NCBI RefSeq assembly: GCF_020165855.1
Contig: NZ_JAIUFY010000001.1
Span: 124,001-188,000 of the forward strand
Direction of reading: 5' to 3'
Length of the DNA stretch: 64,000 nt
Source: Celeribacter litoreus
GTDB lineage: Bacteria > Pseudomonadota > Alphaproteobacteria > Rhodobacterales > Rhodobacteraceae
Shown here: positions 44,295-54,597 of the stretch, in pieces
How the letters are laid out: each line of letters begins with the position of its first letter
Position numbering within the stretch: the first letter of the stretch is position 1
The notes under the pieces: model-generated
The model's database searches: none
Seen by the model: the letters and a program-made list of their open reading frames with translations, nothing else
What the model was told of the DNA's origin: nothing
Translations under genes and position numbers: made by a program

Positions 44295-45620
44295 ATGAAG
44301 AAATACTTGATGGCTGGCGTTGCCGGTATCCTGGCGGGAACACTGATCTCGACACAATTTGCCGGTCCGCTTCTGGCGCAGGAAGCCGAGAAAACCGCCA
44401 ATGTCTATGAACAGCTCGACCTCTTCGGGGATGTTTTCGAGCGCATTCGCGCCCAGTACGTGGAAGAGGTCGACTCGGAGGACCTGATCGAAGCGGCCAT
44501 CGACGGCATGCTATCCTCGCTCGATCCGCACTCGTCCTACCTTTCGCCCAAAGATGCCGCCGACATGCGCGTGCAGACGTCGGGCTCCTTCGGTGGCCTC
44601 GGCATTGAGGTGACGCAAGAAGAGGGCTTCGTCAAAGTCGTGGCTCCCATGGACGGCACGCCGGCCGATATCGCAGGAGTCGAGGCCGGTGATTTCATCA
44701 CGCATGTCGACGGGCAAGGCGTCCTCGGGATGACTCTCGATGAAACAGTGGAGATGATGCGCGGTCCGGTTGGATCCGAAATCGTCATCACCGTGGTTCG
44801 CGAAGGCGTGGAAGAGCCGTTCGACATCTCCATCATCCGCGACACCATCAAATTGACTGCGGTCCGCTCCCGCGTGGAGGGCAACACGATTGTCCTGCGC
44901 GTGACGACCTTTAACGACCAAACCTACCCGAACCTCGAATCCGGCCTAGAAGAAGGGATCGAAGAACTCGGCGGCATCGACAGTGTTGACGGGATCGTGG
45001 TGGACCTCCGCAACAACCCGGGCGGCCTTTTGGATCAGGCGATCAAGGTGTCGGATGCCTTCCTCAACGAGGGTGAAATCGTGTCCACACGAGGCCGCTC
45101 ATCGGAGGACAGCACCCGCGTCAACGCAACTCCGGGCGATCTGGCTCAGGGCAAACCGATTGTTGTGCTGATCAACGGCGGCTCTGCTTCTGCGTCCGAA
45201 ATCGTTTCGGGTGCGCTTCAGGATCATCACCGTGCAGTCGTTGTCGGGACAAAGTCCTTCGGGAAGGGTTCCGTGCAAACCGTGATGCCGCTCCGCTCTG
45301 ACGGGGCGATGCGTCTGACGACCGCGCGTTACTACACGCCGTCGGGCCGTTCCATCCAAGCGCTTGGGATCTCGCCGGACATCGTCGTCGCGCAACCGAC
45401 GCGTCAACCTGTAGACGCAGAGGCCGAGGAGACGCCGCAGTTCCGCTCAGAGGCCGATCTGCGTGGTGCGCTGGATAACGATAGCCTCACCGAAGACGAA
45501 CGCCAGAAGATCGAAGAAGAGCGCGCCGCCGCCGAAGAAGCCGCGAAACTTCGCGACGAAGACTTCCAGTTGGCCTATGCGATCGACCTTCTCAAAGGTC
45601 TCTCGAAAATCGGCAACTAA
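44295..45620 (+). CDS. ctpA: C-terminal processing protease CtpA (S41)
   Basis: The protease has 441 residues with an N-terminal membrane or signal sequence. The PDZ domain covers residues about 85-165 ([20 protein letters not shown]). The S41 domain has catalytic Ser in [14 protein letters not shown] and Lys in [13 protein letters not shown]. It trims the C-termini of periplasmic proteins and often acts on cell-wall hydrolases, which fits the neighbouring EnvC-like gene. The C-terminal stretch is charged and helical. Confidence 0.95.
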   Translation: MKKYLMAGVAGILAGTLISTQFAGPLLAQEAEKTANVYEQLDLFGDVFERIRAQYVEEVDSEDLIEAAIDGMLSSLDPHSSYLSPKDAADMRVQTSGSFGGLGIEVTQEEGFVKVVAPMDGTPADIAGVEAGDFITHVDGQGVLGMTLDETVEMMRGPVGSEIVITVVREGVEEPFDISIIRDTIKLTAVRSRVEGNTIVLRVTTFNDQTYPNLESGLEEGIEELGGIDSVDGIVVDLRNNPGGLLDQAIKVSDAFLNEGEIVSTRGRSSEDSTRVNATPGDLAQGKPIVVLINGGSASASEIVSGALQDHHRAVVVGTKSFGKGSVQTVMPLRSDGAMRLTTARYYTPSGRSIQALGISPDIVVAQPTRQPVDAEAEETPQFRSEADLRGALDNDSLTEDERQKIEEERAAAEEAAKLRDEDFQLAYAIDLLKGLSKIGN

Positions 45621-45627
45621 TCAAGTC

Positions 45628-45650
45628 GGGGCGCTTTTCTGCGCCCCTTC
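45628..45650 (+). terminator. Hairpin between ctpA and rppH
   Basis: GGGGCGC/GCGCCCC stem with a TTTTCT loop, followed by a short TTCTC. It could end or attenuate the ctpA transcript. Confidence 0.5.
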
Positions 45651-45666
45651 TCAAAGGATAATTCAC

Positions 45667-46146
45667 ATGAGCAAAGATTTTGCCTCGCTGCCCTATCGTC
45701 CGTGTGTGGGCGTGATGCTGCTTGACCCCGAGGGACGTATCTTCGTCGGAGAGCGGAAAGACACCAACGGCGCGTGGCAAATGCCACAGGGCGGGATTGA
45801 TCCGGGCGAGGAACCGCAGGAAGCTGCCCTTCGCGAGCTTTGGGAAGAGACCGGCGTGACCGAAGATAAGGTGTCGGTCGTCGGGCAAACCTCCGAGTGG
45901 CTGACCTACGATTTGCCAGATCACCTTCTCGGGAAAATCTGGAACGGGAAATATCGCGGCCAAAAGCAACTTTGGATCGTTCTGCGGTTCCAGGGGGCTG
46001 ACAGCGATGTGAACCTCGAGACAGAGCATCCGGAGTTCGGGCGCTGGAAATGGTCCAACGCAGTGGATCTGGTCGAAGAGATCGTACCGTTCAAGCGCGA
46101 TATCTACGAACAGTTGGTCTCCGAATTCTCCGACCTTCTGGCCTAA
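45667..46146 (+). CDS. rppH: RNA pyrophosphohydrolase RppH
   Basis: The protein has 159 residues from ATG 45667. The Nudix box is [20 protein letters not shown] with the following TGV. The RppH-specific start ([20 protein letters not shown]) and WQMPQGG are present. It removes pyrophosphate from 5' mRNA ends, starting decay. Its stop touches the stop of the facing transglycosylase gene with no spacer. Confidence 0.95.
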   Translation: MSKDFASLPYRPCVGVMLLDPEGRIFVGERKDTNGAWQMPQGGIDPGEEPQEAALRELWEETGVTEDKVSVVGQTSEWLTYDLPDHLLGKIWNGKYRGQKQLWIVLRFQGADSDVNLETEHPEFGRWKWSNAVDLVEEIVPFKRDIYEQLVSEFSDLLA

Positions 46147-47406
46147 TCAGCTTTTGAGGTGTTGCAGGAGCGTCTGCGACGGATACCCGTCCGGCGTTAC
46201 ACCGATTGACGTCTGATAGTCCCGAATAGCGTTGATCGTGTTCGGGCCGACAATGCCGTCCACCTTATCATCGAGGAAGCCTTCACGCTTGAGAATGCGC
46301 TGCATCTCTTTCTTCTCTTTGAAGGACAGAGGCGCATATCCGCGCGGCCATGAGGCCTGAATTCCCGGCCCGCCTTTGAGACGGTCGGAGAGATGCCCGA
46401 CGCCAATCACGTAGGCGTCCGCTTTGTTGTAGCGCTCGAGCACCGCAAAGTTGTCAAAGATCATGAACGCAGCACCCGCCGCACCTGCGGGCAGCAGGAT
46501 CGACGCGCGTCCGTAGTTGGGCACAGGCTTCCCATCAATCCCGACCACACCGCGCGCGGCCCAATCGCCCGGACTGCGCATGTTGTCACGCCGCGCAGAA
46601 CTGTAATCGAAACCGGACGGCAAGATCACCTCGACGCCCCACGGCTGGCCAGTGTTCCAGCCGTGCCGCGCGAGATAGGCCGCAGTCGAGGCAAGAGCAT
46701 CCGTCGGATCGTTGGACCAGATATCGCGCTTGCCGTCACCGTCGCCATCTACTGCGAAGGCTTCGAATGAGGTCGGAATAAACTGGGTGTGCCCCATGGC
46801 TCCGGCCCAGCTTCCTTTCATGTTGCGGGGATGCGTATCACCCGCTTGCACAATCTTGAGCGCAGACATGAGCTGTTGCTCGAAAAAACGACCGCGCCGT
46901 CCATCATAGGCAAGCGTCGCCATCGCTTCGATCACGTTGATATCGCCCCGCGTCGCGCCATAGGCGCTCTCGACTCCCCAGATGGCAGATACAACGTACT
47001 TGTCGACGCCATACTGGCGCTCAATGGCATCAAGCGTGCGGGAATGTTGGCGCATGGCCCGCTGTCCGTTCGAAACACGAGTCGGAGAGGCCGCGCTATC
47101 AAGGTAATCCCAGATTTGCTTGGTAAATTCGGATTGGCGGCGGTCCTTTGCAATCACGTCCGAATTGTATTCGATCCCCCGAAACGCGCGGTCGAGCACG
47201 GTTTCCGAAATACCTTCGCGCCGCGCGCGGGTTTTAAAATCAGCAACCCAGGCGTCAAATCCAGCTTGCGATGCAGTCTTATGCACCAAATCTTCTCCCG
47301 GAATGTGCGGTGCGGGCGGCACCCAATGTTGCGCATTTTGCGAAATCGCCGCTGTCGGGCCAAGCCCCAACGCACCACAAAAAAGACCAATCACTAGGGA
47401 CCGCAT
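46147..47406 (-). CDS. Lytic murein transglycosylase (MltB family) with peptidoglycan-binding domain
   Basis: The protein has 419 residues from ATG 47406, placed 9 nt after GGAG, giving a signal peptide MRSLVIGLFCGALGLGPTAA. The catalytic Glu lies in AIWGVESAYGATRGD, followed by SWAGAMGHTQFIPTSFEAFA. The last 60 residues are a peptidoglycan-binding domain (LKREGFLDDKVDGIVGPNTI). It cleaves peptidoglycan strands with 1,6-anhydro ring formation. Confidence 0.94.
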   Translation of the reverse strand: MRSLVIGLFCGALGLGPTAAISQNAQHWVPPAPHIPGEDLVHKTASQAGFDAWVADFKTRARREGISETVLDRAFRGIEYNSDVIAKDRRQSEFTKQIWDYLDSAASPTRVSNGQRAMRQHSRTLDAIERQYGVDKYVVSAIWGVESAYGATRGDINVIEAMATLAYDGRRGRFFEQQLMSALKIVQAGDTHPRNMKGSWAGAMGHTQFIPTSFEAFAVDGDGDGKRDIWSNDPTDALASTAAYLARHGWNTGQPWGVEVILPSGFDYSSARRDNMRSPGDWAARGVVGIDGKPVPNYGRASILLPAGAAGAAFMIFDNFAVLERYNKADAYVIGVGHLSDRLKGGPGIQASWPRGYAPLSFKEKKEMQRILKREGFLDDKVDGIVGPNTINAIRDYQTSIGVTPDGYPSQTLLQHLKS

Positions 47407-47493
47407 ACTGAACTGCTCCATCTGGTTTTGACCTAGCCTAAACCGAAAGCCGCCCCGCCTTGAACTCCCCAAAATATGACGCGCGGATTCTTG

Positions 47494-49749
47494 CTATTTC
47501 CTCCGGCGCTGGACCTTCTTCTTAATCTTGGCGGTTTTCGCTTTGCTTTTGTTATACTTGCGCGAGACCGGTTTGGACTTGGATCGACGCGGTCCGCGCG
47601 GAAGGCTCGCCCCGTCGATTGAGAGAAGCTCCAACTCTAGACCACCCGTGACTGGCACGGCCTCTGCAACGCGGACGACAACCTTCTGACCGATGGAGAT
47701 CACAATCCCAGTGTCAGCGCCCATGAGCGTTTGCTCCGACGGATCGAAATGGAAGAACTCAGCCCCCATAGTCCGCACCGGCACGAGGCCGTCGGCCCCT
47801 GTCTCATCGAGTTTGACGAATGCGCCGAATTTCTGAATGCCGGAGATGTGGCCAGTCATCTCGGTCCCAACGCGCTCGCTCAGATAAGACGCGAGATAGC
47901 GGTCCGTCGTGTCGCGCTCTGCGAGCATGGAGCGGCGTTCTGTCTCCGAGATGTGCTTGGCCGTTGCTTCCAGACGTTCCATGTCCTCCGCAGACAGGCC
48001 GTCATTCCCCCACCCATGCGCCGAAATCAGGCCACGGTGGACAATGAGATCAGCGTAGCGGCGGATCGGCGAGGTGAAGTGCGCGTAAGAGCGCAACGCA
48101 AGGCCGAAGTGCCCGTAATTCTCGGGGTGATAATAAGCCTGTGTCATGGAGCGCAGGGTCGAGATGTTGATTAACTCGTCATGATCCGTCCCCTCGGCCT
48201 GCGCCAGGAGTTTGTTCAGATGGGAGGTGTGGATCACCTGCCCTTTGGCGAGGTTGAAACCGGAGGCCTGCGCCACTTCACGCAGCGCGTCGAGCTTCTC
48301 TGTCGAGGGCTCTTCGTGCACGCGGTAGAGCAGAGGACGGTTGCGATGGAACAGTTCTTCGGCCGCTGCGACATTGGCGAGCACCATGAACTCTTCGATC
48401 AGCTTGTGCGCATCAAAGCGCGCCGCGAGGGCAACAGAGGCAACACGCCCGTCATCCCCCAGAACAATCTTGCGCTCCGGCAGGTCGAGTTCGAGCGGTT
48501 GACGCGCCTTGCGTGCGCGGGTCAGCGCTTCATACGCCCCATAGAGCGGCGTGATCACCGTCTCCATCAGAGGCTCACATTTCTCATTCACCTGACCATC
48601 GCGCGCCGCCTGCACCTCTGCGTAGTTCAGGGACGCCGCGGACCGCATGAGGCCACGCATGAAGCGGTGGGAGGTCTTCTTCCCGTTCGCATCAATAACC
48701 ATCCGCACGGCGAGACAGGCGCGGGGCACACCCTCGTGCAAAGAACACAGATCACCGGACAGACGGTCCGGCAGCATCGGCACAACCCGATCCGGGAAAT
48801 AGGTGGAGTTGCCACGCTTCCACGCTTCACGGTCAAGCGCGGAACCAGGCGTCACGTAATGCGCCACATCGGCAATCGCGACCCAGAGGATAAATCCGCC
48901 CTCATTCTTCGGATCAGTGTCGAATTCGGCCCAAACCGCATCGTCGTGGTCGCGCGCATCGGCAGGGTCAATCGTCACCAAAGGCAAGTCGCGCAGGTCT
49001 TCGCGACCTTTGAGACCGGCGGGTTTGGCGCGGTCCGCCTGTTCGATCACGTCATCGGGAAAGTCGTCCGGAATCCCGTGTTGATGGATCGCGATGAGGG
49101 AGACGGCTTTGGGTTCAGACGGATCGCCCAAACGGGTCACAATCCGCGCGAGCGGCAGGCCCATGCGACCACGGGACCCGGCCTGCTCGGCCTCAACCAA
49201 CTCGCCATCCTTTGCGCCGTAGTCATTGCCTGCGCGGACAATGAAATCTTTATCCTTGCCCTTATCAATCGGGACAACACGGCCACCCTCGGCGTCCTTG
49301 CGGTAAATCCCGAGGATCTTGCGCGGGTTGGAACCGATCTTGCGGATCAGGCGCGCGATATATTGGTGATCGTCGGCCTTCACCTCTTGGAGCTTGGCGA
49401 GGATGCGTTCGCCTTCGCCCAAGGCAGGATCGCTCTCACGCAGCGAGAGCAACACACGCGGCTCCGGCCCCTCGCCCGCCCATTCGAGCGGCTTGGCAAA
49501 GAGGTCCCCATCGTTGTCCGGCGCGAGAACTGACAGCACAGACACAGGCGGCAATTTATCAGGGTCCCGATAGGTCTTTCCGCGTTTCCGCAGATGGCCT
49601 TCGTCCTCAAGCTCCTTGAGAACGCGTTTCAGATCAATCCGCGCGGCGCCTTTGATCCCAAAAGCTTTGGCGATGTCACGCTTTGCGGTCTGTGTCGGGT
49701 TGTCGGAAATCCATTGGAGGATTTCGTCCTTTGTCGGGATCCTGCTCAT
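47494..49749 (-). CDS. rnr: Ribonuclease R
   Basis: This 751-residue exoribonuclease has an N-terminal winged helix (residues 1-65), cold-shock domains, the RNB catalytic domain with TIDPADARDHDDAVW (Asp cluster for Mg), an S1 domain (GHISGIQKFGAFVKLDETGA) and a lysine/arginine-rich tail. It degrades structured RNA 3' to 5'. Confidence 0.97.
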   Translation of the reverse strand: MSRIPTKDEILQWISDNPTQTAKRDIAKAFGIKGAARIDLKRVLKELEDEGHLRKRGKTYRDPDKLPPVSVLSVLAPDNDGDLFAKPLEWAGEGPEPRVLLSLRESDPALGEGERILAKLQEVKADDHQYIARLIRKIGSNPRKILGIYRKDAEGGRVVPIDKGKDKDFIVRAGNDYGAKDGELVEAEQAGSRGRMGLPLARIVTRLGDPSEPKAVSLIAIHQHGIPDDFPDDVIEQADRAKPAGLKGREDLRDLPLVTIDPADARDHDDAVWAEFDTDPKNEGGFILWVAIADVAHYVTPGSALDREAWKRGNSTYFPDRVVPMLPDRLSGDLCSLHEGVPRACLAVRMVIDANGKKTSHRFMRGLMRSAASLNYAEVQAARDGQVNEKCEPLMETVITPLYGAYEALTRARKARQPLELDLPERKIVLGDDGRVASVALAARFDAHKLIEEFMVLANVAAAEELFHRNRPLLYRVHEEPSTEKLDALREVAQASGFNLAKGQVIHTSHLNKLLAQAEGTDHDELINISTLRSMTQAYYHPENYGHFGLALRSYAHFTSPIRRYADLIVHRGLISAHGWGNDGLSAEDMERLEATAKHISETERRSMLAERDTTDRYLASYLSERVGTEMTGHISGIQKFGAFVKLDETGADGLVPVRTMGAEFFHFDPSEQTLMGADTGIVISIGQKVVVRVAEAVPVTGGLELELLSIDGASLPRGPRRSKSKPVSRKYNKSKAKTAKIKKKVQRRRK

Positions 49750-49811
49750 AGGATCACGCTACCACGGCGCGAGACCACTCACCACTGGCAAAGCGATCTG
49801 GCCTCATGAAT

Positions 49812-50393
49812 TCAGACGGTAAATCCGAGGCGTTCGAGATCGGCCACAGTGTCCACATCAGACAGCGTCTCCAACGTCCCCCAATTGAGTGAGGACGCAG
49901 ACGCAAGTGTGTCCTCCATCGCGTGTTCAGTTGACCACCGAACGCCACGCATGAAGCCCGCTGGCTGACGAGTGGGGTGTCGCAGACCGACGCCCCAATA
50001 CCCGCCGTCGGTCGCGGGCCCGATCACAGCGTCATGAGTGCCAAGTTTGGCAAAGGCCGATGCGATGTTGGTCTTACGGATGCCTGGAATGTCGGACCCG
50101 ATGAGGAAGGCGGACCATGGACCACATTTGCTCAAAACACGAGACATCCGCGCGCCGAGATTGCCATGGCCCTGCGAAACCCGAACGAGATGCGCGGGCC
50201 AATTCTTTGTTGCACGGTCCGGCGTCACGGCGAGGACGAGGGACCAACGCGGGTCCTGAAGCCGCCGCAAAGTTTGCGCAGTCTGATGCCGATACCACCA
50301 TGTCGCGCGGCCCATTCCCCAATCGCGCCCCAATCGGGTCTTCACGCGTCCAAGCCGCGCCTCTTTGACCATGACGATCAGGACAGGCTTCAC
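49812..50393 (-). CDS. DUF2064 / TIGR04282-type glycosyltransferase-like protein
   Basis: The protein has 193 residues. The nucleotide-sugar fold is shown by VMVKEARLGRVKTRLGRDWG, FLIGSDIPGI and AVIGPATDGGYWGVGL. Members are linked to arsenosugar or related nucleotide-sugar chemistry in some genomes, but no arsenic gene is nearby. It overlaps the GNAT gene by 4 nt. Confidence 0.85.
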   Translation of the reverse strand: MKPVLIVMVKEARLGRVKTRLGRDWGMGRATWWYRHQTAQTLRRLQDPRWSLVLAVTPDRATKNWPAHLVRVSQGHGNLGARMSRVLSKCGPWSAFLIGSDIPGIRKTNIASAFAKLGTHDAVIGPATDGGYWGVGLRHPTRQPAGFMRGVRWSTEHAMEDTLASASSLNWGTLETLSDVDTVADLERLGFTV

Positions 50394-50815
50394 AGAGGCA
50401 TCACCATGTCTTTGTGAGGGATGCCCGCGTCGGGATATTCCTCGCCGACGGCCTCAAACCCGACCTTTTCATAGAACCCTATGGCATAGGTCTGGGCACT
50501 GAGTTTGGCGGTTGAGAGATGATTCCGACTGCGCAATTCATCGACACAGGCCTGAACCAATTTGGCCCCGAGTCCCGTACCACGCTGTGATTTGGCCACA
50601 CAGACGCGTCCGATCTTGCCAATCTCGCCTTGCTCGTAGACGCGTGCTGTCCCTACAGGCGCACCCGTCTCATCCGTCGCGAGCAGGTGGGTGGAAACAT
50701 CATCAAGATCGTCGATTTCCTCTTCCATCGGAATGCCCTGCTCTCCGACGAAAACCTCGATCCGAAGGGCAATGCAGGCATCCACGTCCTCTGTGGGGGC
50801 AATCGTCACAGTCAT
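50390..50815 (-). CDS. GNAT-family N-acetyltransferase
   Basis: The protein has 141 residues (ElaA/YjcF-like). The acetyl-CoA loop is [20 protein letters not shown], with IGRVCV before it and a late [20 protein letters not shown]. The acceptor is unknown. It overlaps dapE by 4 nt upstream and the DUF2064 gene downstream, so the three are co-translated. Confidence 0.9.
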   Translation of the reverse strand: MTVTIAPTEDVDACIALRIEVFVGEQGIPMEEEIDDLDDVSTHLLATDETGAPVGTARVYEQGEIGKIGRVCVAKSQRGTGLGAKLVQACVDELRSRNHLSTAKLSAQTYAIGFYEKVGFEAVGEEYPDAGIPHKDMVMPL

Positions 50816-51960
50816 GCGAAATAGTCCTGAATGAGCGCTTGATAGACCTTCTTGAGGGCCTCGACGTGGGCAACTTCGACCTGTTCATCAACCTGATGCA
50901 TCGTCTTTCCGACAAGGCCGAATTCGACCACGGGGCAGTGGTCCTTGATAAACCGCGCATCAGACGTGCCGCCCGTGGTGGACAGCTCCGGACGCATTCC
51001 CGTCACGGCTTCAACAGCCTTAGCGACTTTCTCAACGAACGGCCCCGGAGGCGTCAGAAAGCTCTCTCCAGAGATCTGGAAACGCGTCTCGATGGCGATT
51101 CCGGTATCTTCAGCCATCTTGCGGGCCTTAGCCGAAAGCCACTCTGTCAGAGACGCCCCTGAGTGCGCGTCATTGAAGCGGATATTCACAGTCGCAGAGG
51201 CCTGATTTGGCACCACATTGGTCGCGGCATTGCCGACATCGAAGGTCGTGACTTCGAGATTGCTCGGGTCGAAATGCTCCGTCCCTTGGTCAAGCTTATG
51301 CTCGGAAAGATCGGCCATGAGACGTGCGAGGACCGGCACGGGGTTATTGTTCCGCTCAGGATAGGCCACATGCCCCTGCGTGCCGCGTGCGGTGAAATAG
51401 GCGGTGATAGAGCCGCGACGACCGATTTTCATCATTTCGCCCATCGTGGCCGGGCATGTCGGCTCTCCGACGATGCAGTCGCTCATCGCCTCCCCTTCAC
51501 GGGCCATATACTCGAGCAGAGCCACCGTTCCGTCCGTCGCGTCACCCTCTTCATCGCCGGTGATGGTGATGAGGATCGCTTTGTCGGAACCTGCTTGAGC
51601 CTCCGCTGCGTAATCACACGCCGCCGCGACAAATGCCGCTACTCCGGATTTCATGTCGGTCGCGCCGCGCCCCCAAAGGATCCCCTCGGCAATTTCACCA
51701 CCAAAAGGATCGTGGCTCCACGCCGCCGCATCGCCGACGGGAACAACATCCGTATGTCCGTTAAACCCAAGCGTCCGTGCCGCGCCTTTCTCACCCCAGC
51801 GCGCAAGGAGGTTGGGCGTCCCGTTCCGATCCACACGCACACATACGAACCCAGCAGCTGCTAGCGTCCGTTCGAGCAGCACAAGCGCCCCACCCTCGTC
51901 AGGCGTCACGCTAGGGCAACGGATCAGGTCTGCGGTCAGGGCTACTGGATCGAGGGGCAT
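50812..51960 (-). CDS. dapE: Succinyl-diaminopimelate desuccinylase
   Basis: The enzyme has 382 residues from ATG 51960, 6 nt after GGAG; an ATG at 51972 would contain that site. Zinc ligands and catalytic residues of the M20 family are in [38 protein letters not shown] and KTMHQVDE. It acts in lysine and peptidoglycan precursor synthesis, and dapD lies 1.7 kb away on the same strand. Confidence 0.97.
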   Translation of the reverse strand: MPLDPVALTADLIRCPSVTPDEGGALVLLERTLAAAGFVCVRVDRNGTPNLLARWGEKGAARTLGFNGHTDVVPVGDAAAWSHDPFGGEIAEGILWGRGATDMKSGVAAFVAAACDYAAEAQAGSDKAILITITGDEEGDATDGTVALLEYMAREGEAMSDCIVGEPTCPATMGEMMKIGRRGSITAYFTARGTQGHVAYPERNNNPVPVLARLMADLSEHKLDQGTEHFDPSNLEVTTFDVGNAATNVVPNQASATVNIRFNDAHSGASLTEWLSAKARKMAEDTGIAIETRFQISGESFLTPPGPFVEKVAKAVEAVTGMRPELSTTGGTSDARFIKDHCPVVEFGLVGKTMHQVDEQVEVAHVEALKKVYQALIQDYFA

Positions 51961-52012
51961 TGGCGTCTCCATTTTTGCTACAGACTTACCCACAGCGTCG
52001 CATTGGGGCAAT

Positions 52013-52024
52013 GCAGATATCTGC
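52013..52024. promoter_or_regulatory. 12-bp palindrome in the dapE/channel divergent promoter
   Basis: GCAGATATCTGC is a perfect palindrome between the divergent dapE and glutamate-receptor-like genes, flanked by a looser TTGGGG/CCCAA pair. Confidence 0.3.
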
Positions 52025-52134
52025 CCAAAAAACGGCAGCCTGCACCGATCGAACAAGTATAGATACATTTCCCGCGAACAATTTATTGAATCGTTTAGGC
52101 GGCCCGTGTCATATGCGCCCCGATGAGGGACAAG

Positions 52135-53187
52135 ATGACTATTTTTCAACGTTTAATCGCGCTTTTCTTTCTGCTTCTTGCACCAGTTTCAGGTGCGGCG
52201 CAGGAACTAACGATTTCGACCGTGACACGTGTGCCATTTTCTATGGAAAGAGACGGCGAACAGACCGGATTCTCCATGGATCTCTGGAAGGCGTTGGCCG
52301 ACGATCTCGGGTGGGACTATCGGATCGACCGCGTCGACAACTTTTCCGACATGCTCAACGCAGTCGAAACGAATAGCTCTGATGCCGCAGTTGCCAACAT
52401 TTCGATTACAGCAAGCCGCGAGTTGGTCATGGATTTCTCGCAGCCGATCTTTGAGGCCGGCCTTCAGATCATGGCACCTGCAGATGGCGGCTCAATCTCA
52501 ATCTGGTCGGCGATCATGTCGAAGGATCTCCTCATTGCGATCGCAGCGGCATTCGCCATTCTCTTTGGTGGTGGAATGTTGATGTGGCATTTCGAAAGAC
52601 GGCACCAACCCTATTTCGATTTGTCCGCACGAGAGGCAATGTTCCCGTCCTTCTGGTGGGCACTTAACCTTGTGGTAAACGGGGGCTTCGAGGAACGGCA
52701 GCCGAGATCACCGCTCGGGCGTCTGTTCGGCGTATTTCTCGTCATTTCATCGCTGTTCGTAGTCTCTATTTTTGTCGCAAAGATCACAGCAGTGCTCACC
52801 GTCGACGCAATTCAGTCCAATGTGACAGGGCTAAACGATCTGTACGGCAAATCAATCGGCACGGTGCAAACCTCAACCGCAGCCGATTTCCTGAGACGCC
52901 GCGAATTCGACTTTTCCGGCTATGCAAACCCGACCGAGTTGATTGAGGCTTTCGAGCGCCGCGACATCGACGCCGTGGTTTTTGACGCTCCGATTCTGGC
53001 CTACTACGTAAACAACGAAGGCCGTGGCGATGCACGCCTCGTCGGGAAGATCTTTGTGCCAGAAAATTACGGCATCTTGCTGCCGTCAGGCTCCGCGCTC
53101 GCAGAGCCGATCAACCAAAGCCTGTTGAAGCTCCGCGAGAACGGGACCTACGACACGATTTACCGTAAATGGTTCGGCGCGCGCTAA
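52135..53187 (+). CDS. Prokaryotic ionotropic glutamate receptor-like channel (GluR0 type)
   Basis: The protein has 350 residues from ATG 52135, 6 nt after GAGGG. After a signal peptide (1-22) comes the first half of a type II amino-acid-binding domain (S1, about 24-115), with the ligand-carboxylate arginine near 95 in [16 protein letters not shown] membrane helix (131-151), a pore-like re-entrant stretch (170-192) and a second helix (197-222) interrupt it. S2 (228-350) completes the domain with [11 protein letters not shown] and [17 protein letters not shown]. That is the GluR0 layout of a ligand-gated channel. The potassium-filter sequence (TVGYGD) is absent; [11 protein letters not shown] stands in its place, so selectivity may differ. 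The ligand is probably an amino acid. Confidence 0.82.
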   Translation: MTIFQRLIALFFLLLAPVSGAAQELTISTVTRVPFSMERDGEQTGFSMDLWKALADDLGWDYRIDRVDNFSDMLNAVETNSSDAAVANISITASRELVMDFSQPIFEAGLQIMAPADGGSISIWSAIMSKDLLIAIAAAFAILFGGGMLMWHFERRHQPYFDLSAREAMFPSFWWALNLVVNGGFEERQPRSPLGRLFGVFLVISSLFVVSIFVAKITAVLTVDAIQSNVTGLNDLYGKSIGTVQTSTAADFLRRREFDFSGYANPTELIEAFERRDIDAVVFDAPILAYYVNNEGRGDARLVGKIFVPENYGILLPSGSALAEPINQSLLKLRENGTYDTIYRKWFGAR

Positions 53188-53208
53188 GCGCCCCCTGGCG
53201 GCGCTTAG
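53184..53208. terminator. Hairpin between the channel gene and the convergent small gene
   Basis: CTAAGCGCC/GGCGCTTAG forms a perfect 9-bp stem that includes the channel's TAA and the end of the facing gene. No T-run. Confidence 0.4.
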
Positions 53209-53558
53209 TGGCGCGTCCCGTTATCTTCTTCGTAGAACGGAGTCATCTGTGCGACGACGACAGAGTTCTCGTCGAGGGCACGCTGCATGAGCTCTTTCTC
53301 CTCATCGGAGATGTCATGACCCATCTCAAGACGCTCCTCCAGCGTCCCGTAGCCCGTCACATCCAATGGCGCGAGATCTGCCTGCTTGAGGATCGCGACG
53401 GTTTCCCGCACGGCCTCAGCCTCATCGACACCTGAGGCATAGACCATCAGCGCACCGCCGGTGGCACCCTCTGGCAAGCCATCGCCCTCTTTGCGCCCGA
53501 CCTCGACCAAAAGGGTGTATGCCTTTTGCCGCGAGACTTTCTTTGGTTTGTCACCCAT
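53205..53558 (-). CDS. Conserved hypothetical protein, 117 residues
   Basis: This is a soluble, charged protein starting MGDKPKKVSRQKAYTLLVEV, with ATGGALMVYASGVDEAEAV and a helical end. It has no signal peptide or membrane segment. I do not recognise the family. It lies downstream of dapD, separated by a terminator, in the same orientation. Confidence 0.65.
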   Translation of the reverse strand: MGDKPKKVSRQKAYTLLVEVGRKEGDGLPEGATGGALMVYASGVDEAEAVRETVAILKQADLAPLDVTGYGTLEERLEMGHDISDEEKELMQRALDENSVVVAQMTPFYEEDNGTRH

Positions 53559-53589
53559 GGCTCTGCCTCATATTCGATTACAGAATTCG

Positions 53590-53622
53590 AAAAAGGGCGC
53601 CTCGGTAAACACCAAGCCGCCC
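53590..53622 (-). terminator. Terminator downstream of dapD
   Basis: On the minus strand GGGC..GCTTGGT pairs with ACCGAGGC..GCCC (with bulges), followed by five T, 22 bp past the dapD stop. Confidence 0.7.
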
Positions 53623-53644
53623 CTCATCACATATCAGAAATAGA

Positions 53645-54472
53645 TCAGTCGCGAAGCAACTCGTTGATGCCCGTTTTGGAACGGGTTTTCTCGTCAACGC
53701 GCTTCACGATCACGGCGCAGTAGAGGTTGATGCCGTTTTTCGACGGCATGGAGCCGGAAACGACAACGGAGTACGGCGGCACTTCACCATACATCACTTC
53801 GCCGGTCTCACGGTCGACGATTTTGGTGGACTTGCCGATGAACACACCCATGCCAAGGACAGAGCCTTCGCGGACGATACAACCTTCGACAACCTCGGAG
53901 CGCGCGCCGATGAAGCAGTTGTCCTCGATGATGGTCGGGCCGGCCTGCATCGGCTCCAGAACACCACCGATGCCAACGCCGCCAGACAGGTGCACGTTTT
54001 TACCGATCTGGGCACAGGAGCCAACGGTCGCCCAGGTGTCTACCATGGTGCCCTCATCGACATATGCACCGAGGTTCACGAAAGACGGCATCAGGACAAC
54101 GCCCGGCGCGATGAAAGCGGATTTGCGAACGACTGCGTTCGGCACGGCGCGGAAACCGGCTTCTGCGAACTCGCTGTTGCCCCAGCCTTTGAACTTGCTG
54201 TCGACCTTGTCCCACCAGCCGGAACCCTGCGGACCACCGTCCTGAAGTTCCATATCCTTGATGCGGAACCCGAGCAGAACAGCTTTCTTTGCCCACTGGT
54301 TCACATGCCAGTCACCGTTCTCCAGCTTTTCGGCAACACGCAGCGTGCCTTTATCGAGTGCGTTGAGTGTGTCCTCAATCGCTTCGCGGGTTTCACCGCC
54401 GGTGGCAGGCGTGATGGTATCGCGCGCGTCCCACGCGGCTTCGATGGCGGCTTCGAGCTGTGCATTCGACAT
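53645..54472 (-). CDS. dapD: Tetrahydrodipicolinate N-succinyltransferase
   Basis: The enzyme has 275 residues. After a helical N-terminus the left-handed beta-helix hexapeptide repeats run from about residue 100 to 240 ([48 protein letters not shown]). It succinylates tetrahydrodipicolinate, the step before the aminotransferase and DapE in lysine synthesis. Confidence 0.97.
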   Translation of the reverse strand: MSNAQLEAAIEAAWDARDTITPATGGETREAIEDTLNALDKGTLRVAEKLENGDWHVNQWAKKAVLLGFRIKDMELQDGGPQGSGWWDKVDSKFKGWGNSEFAEAGFRAVPNAVVRKSAFIAPGVVLMPSFVNLGAYVDEGTMVDTWATVGSCAQIGKNVHLSGGVGIGGVLEPMQAGPTIIEDNCFIGARSEVVEGCIVREGSVLGMGVFIGKSTKIVDRETGEVMYGEVPPYSVVVSGSMPSKNGINLYCAVIVKRVDEKTRSKTGINELLRD

Positions 54473-54597
54473 GATGGTCTCCGGGTCGTCGTGGAAAATC
54501 TCTTGGCGGAGGCTATAGTCGGTCCAGCCGCCTCACGCAATGTAGGAGACGAGAGGCGCGACCATTCAACCGCCTCGAACCAAGAAAGGCAGCCCAA

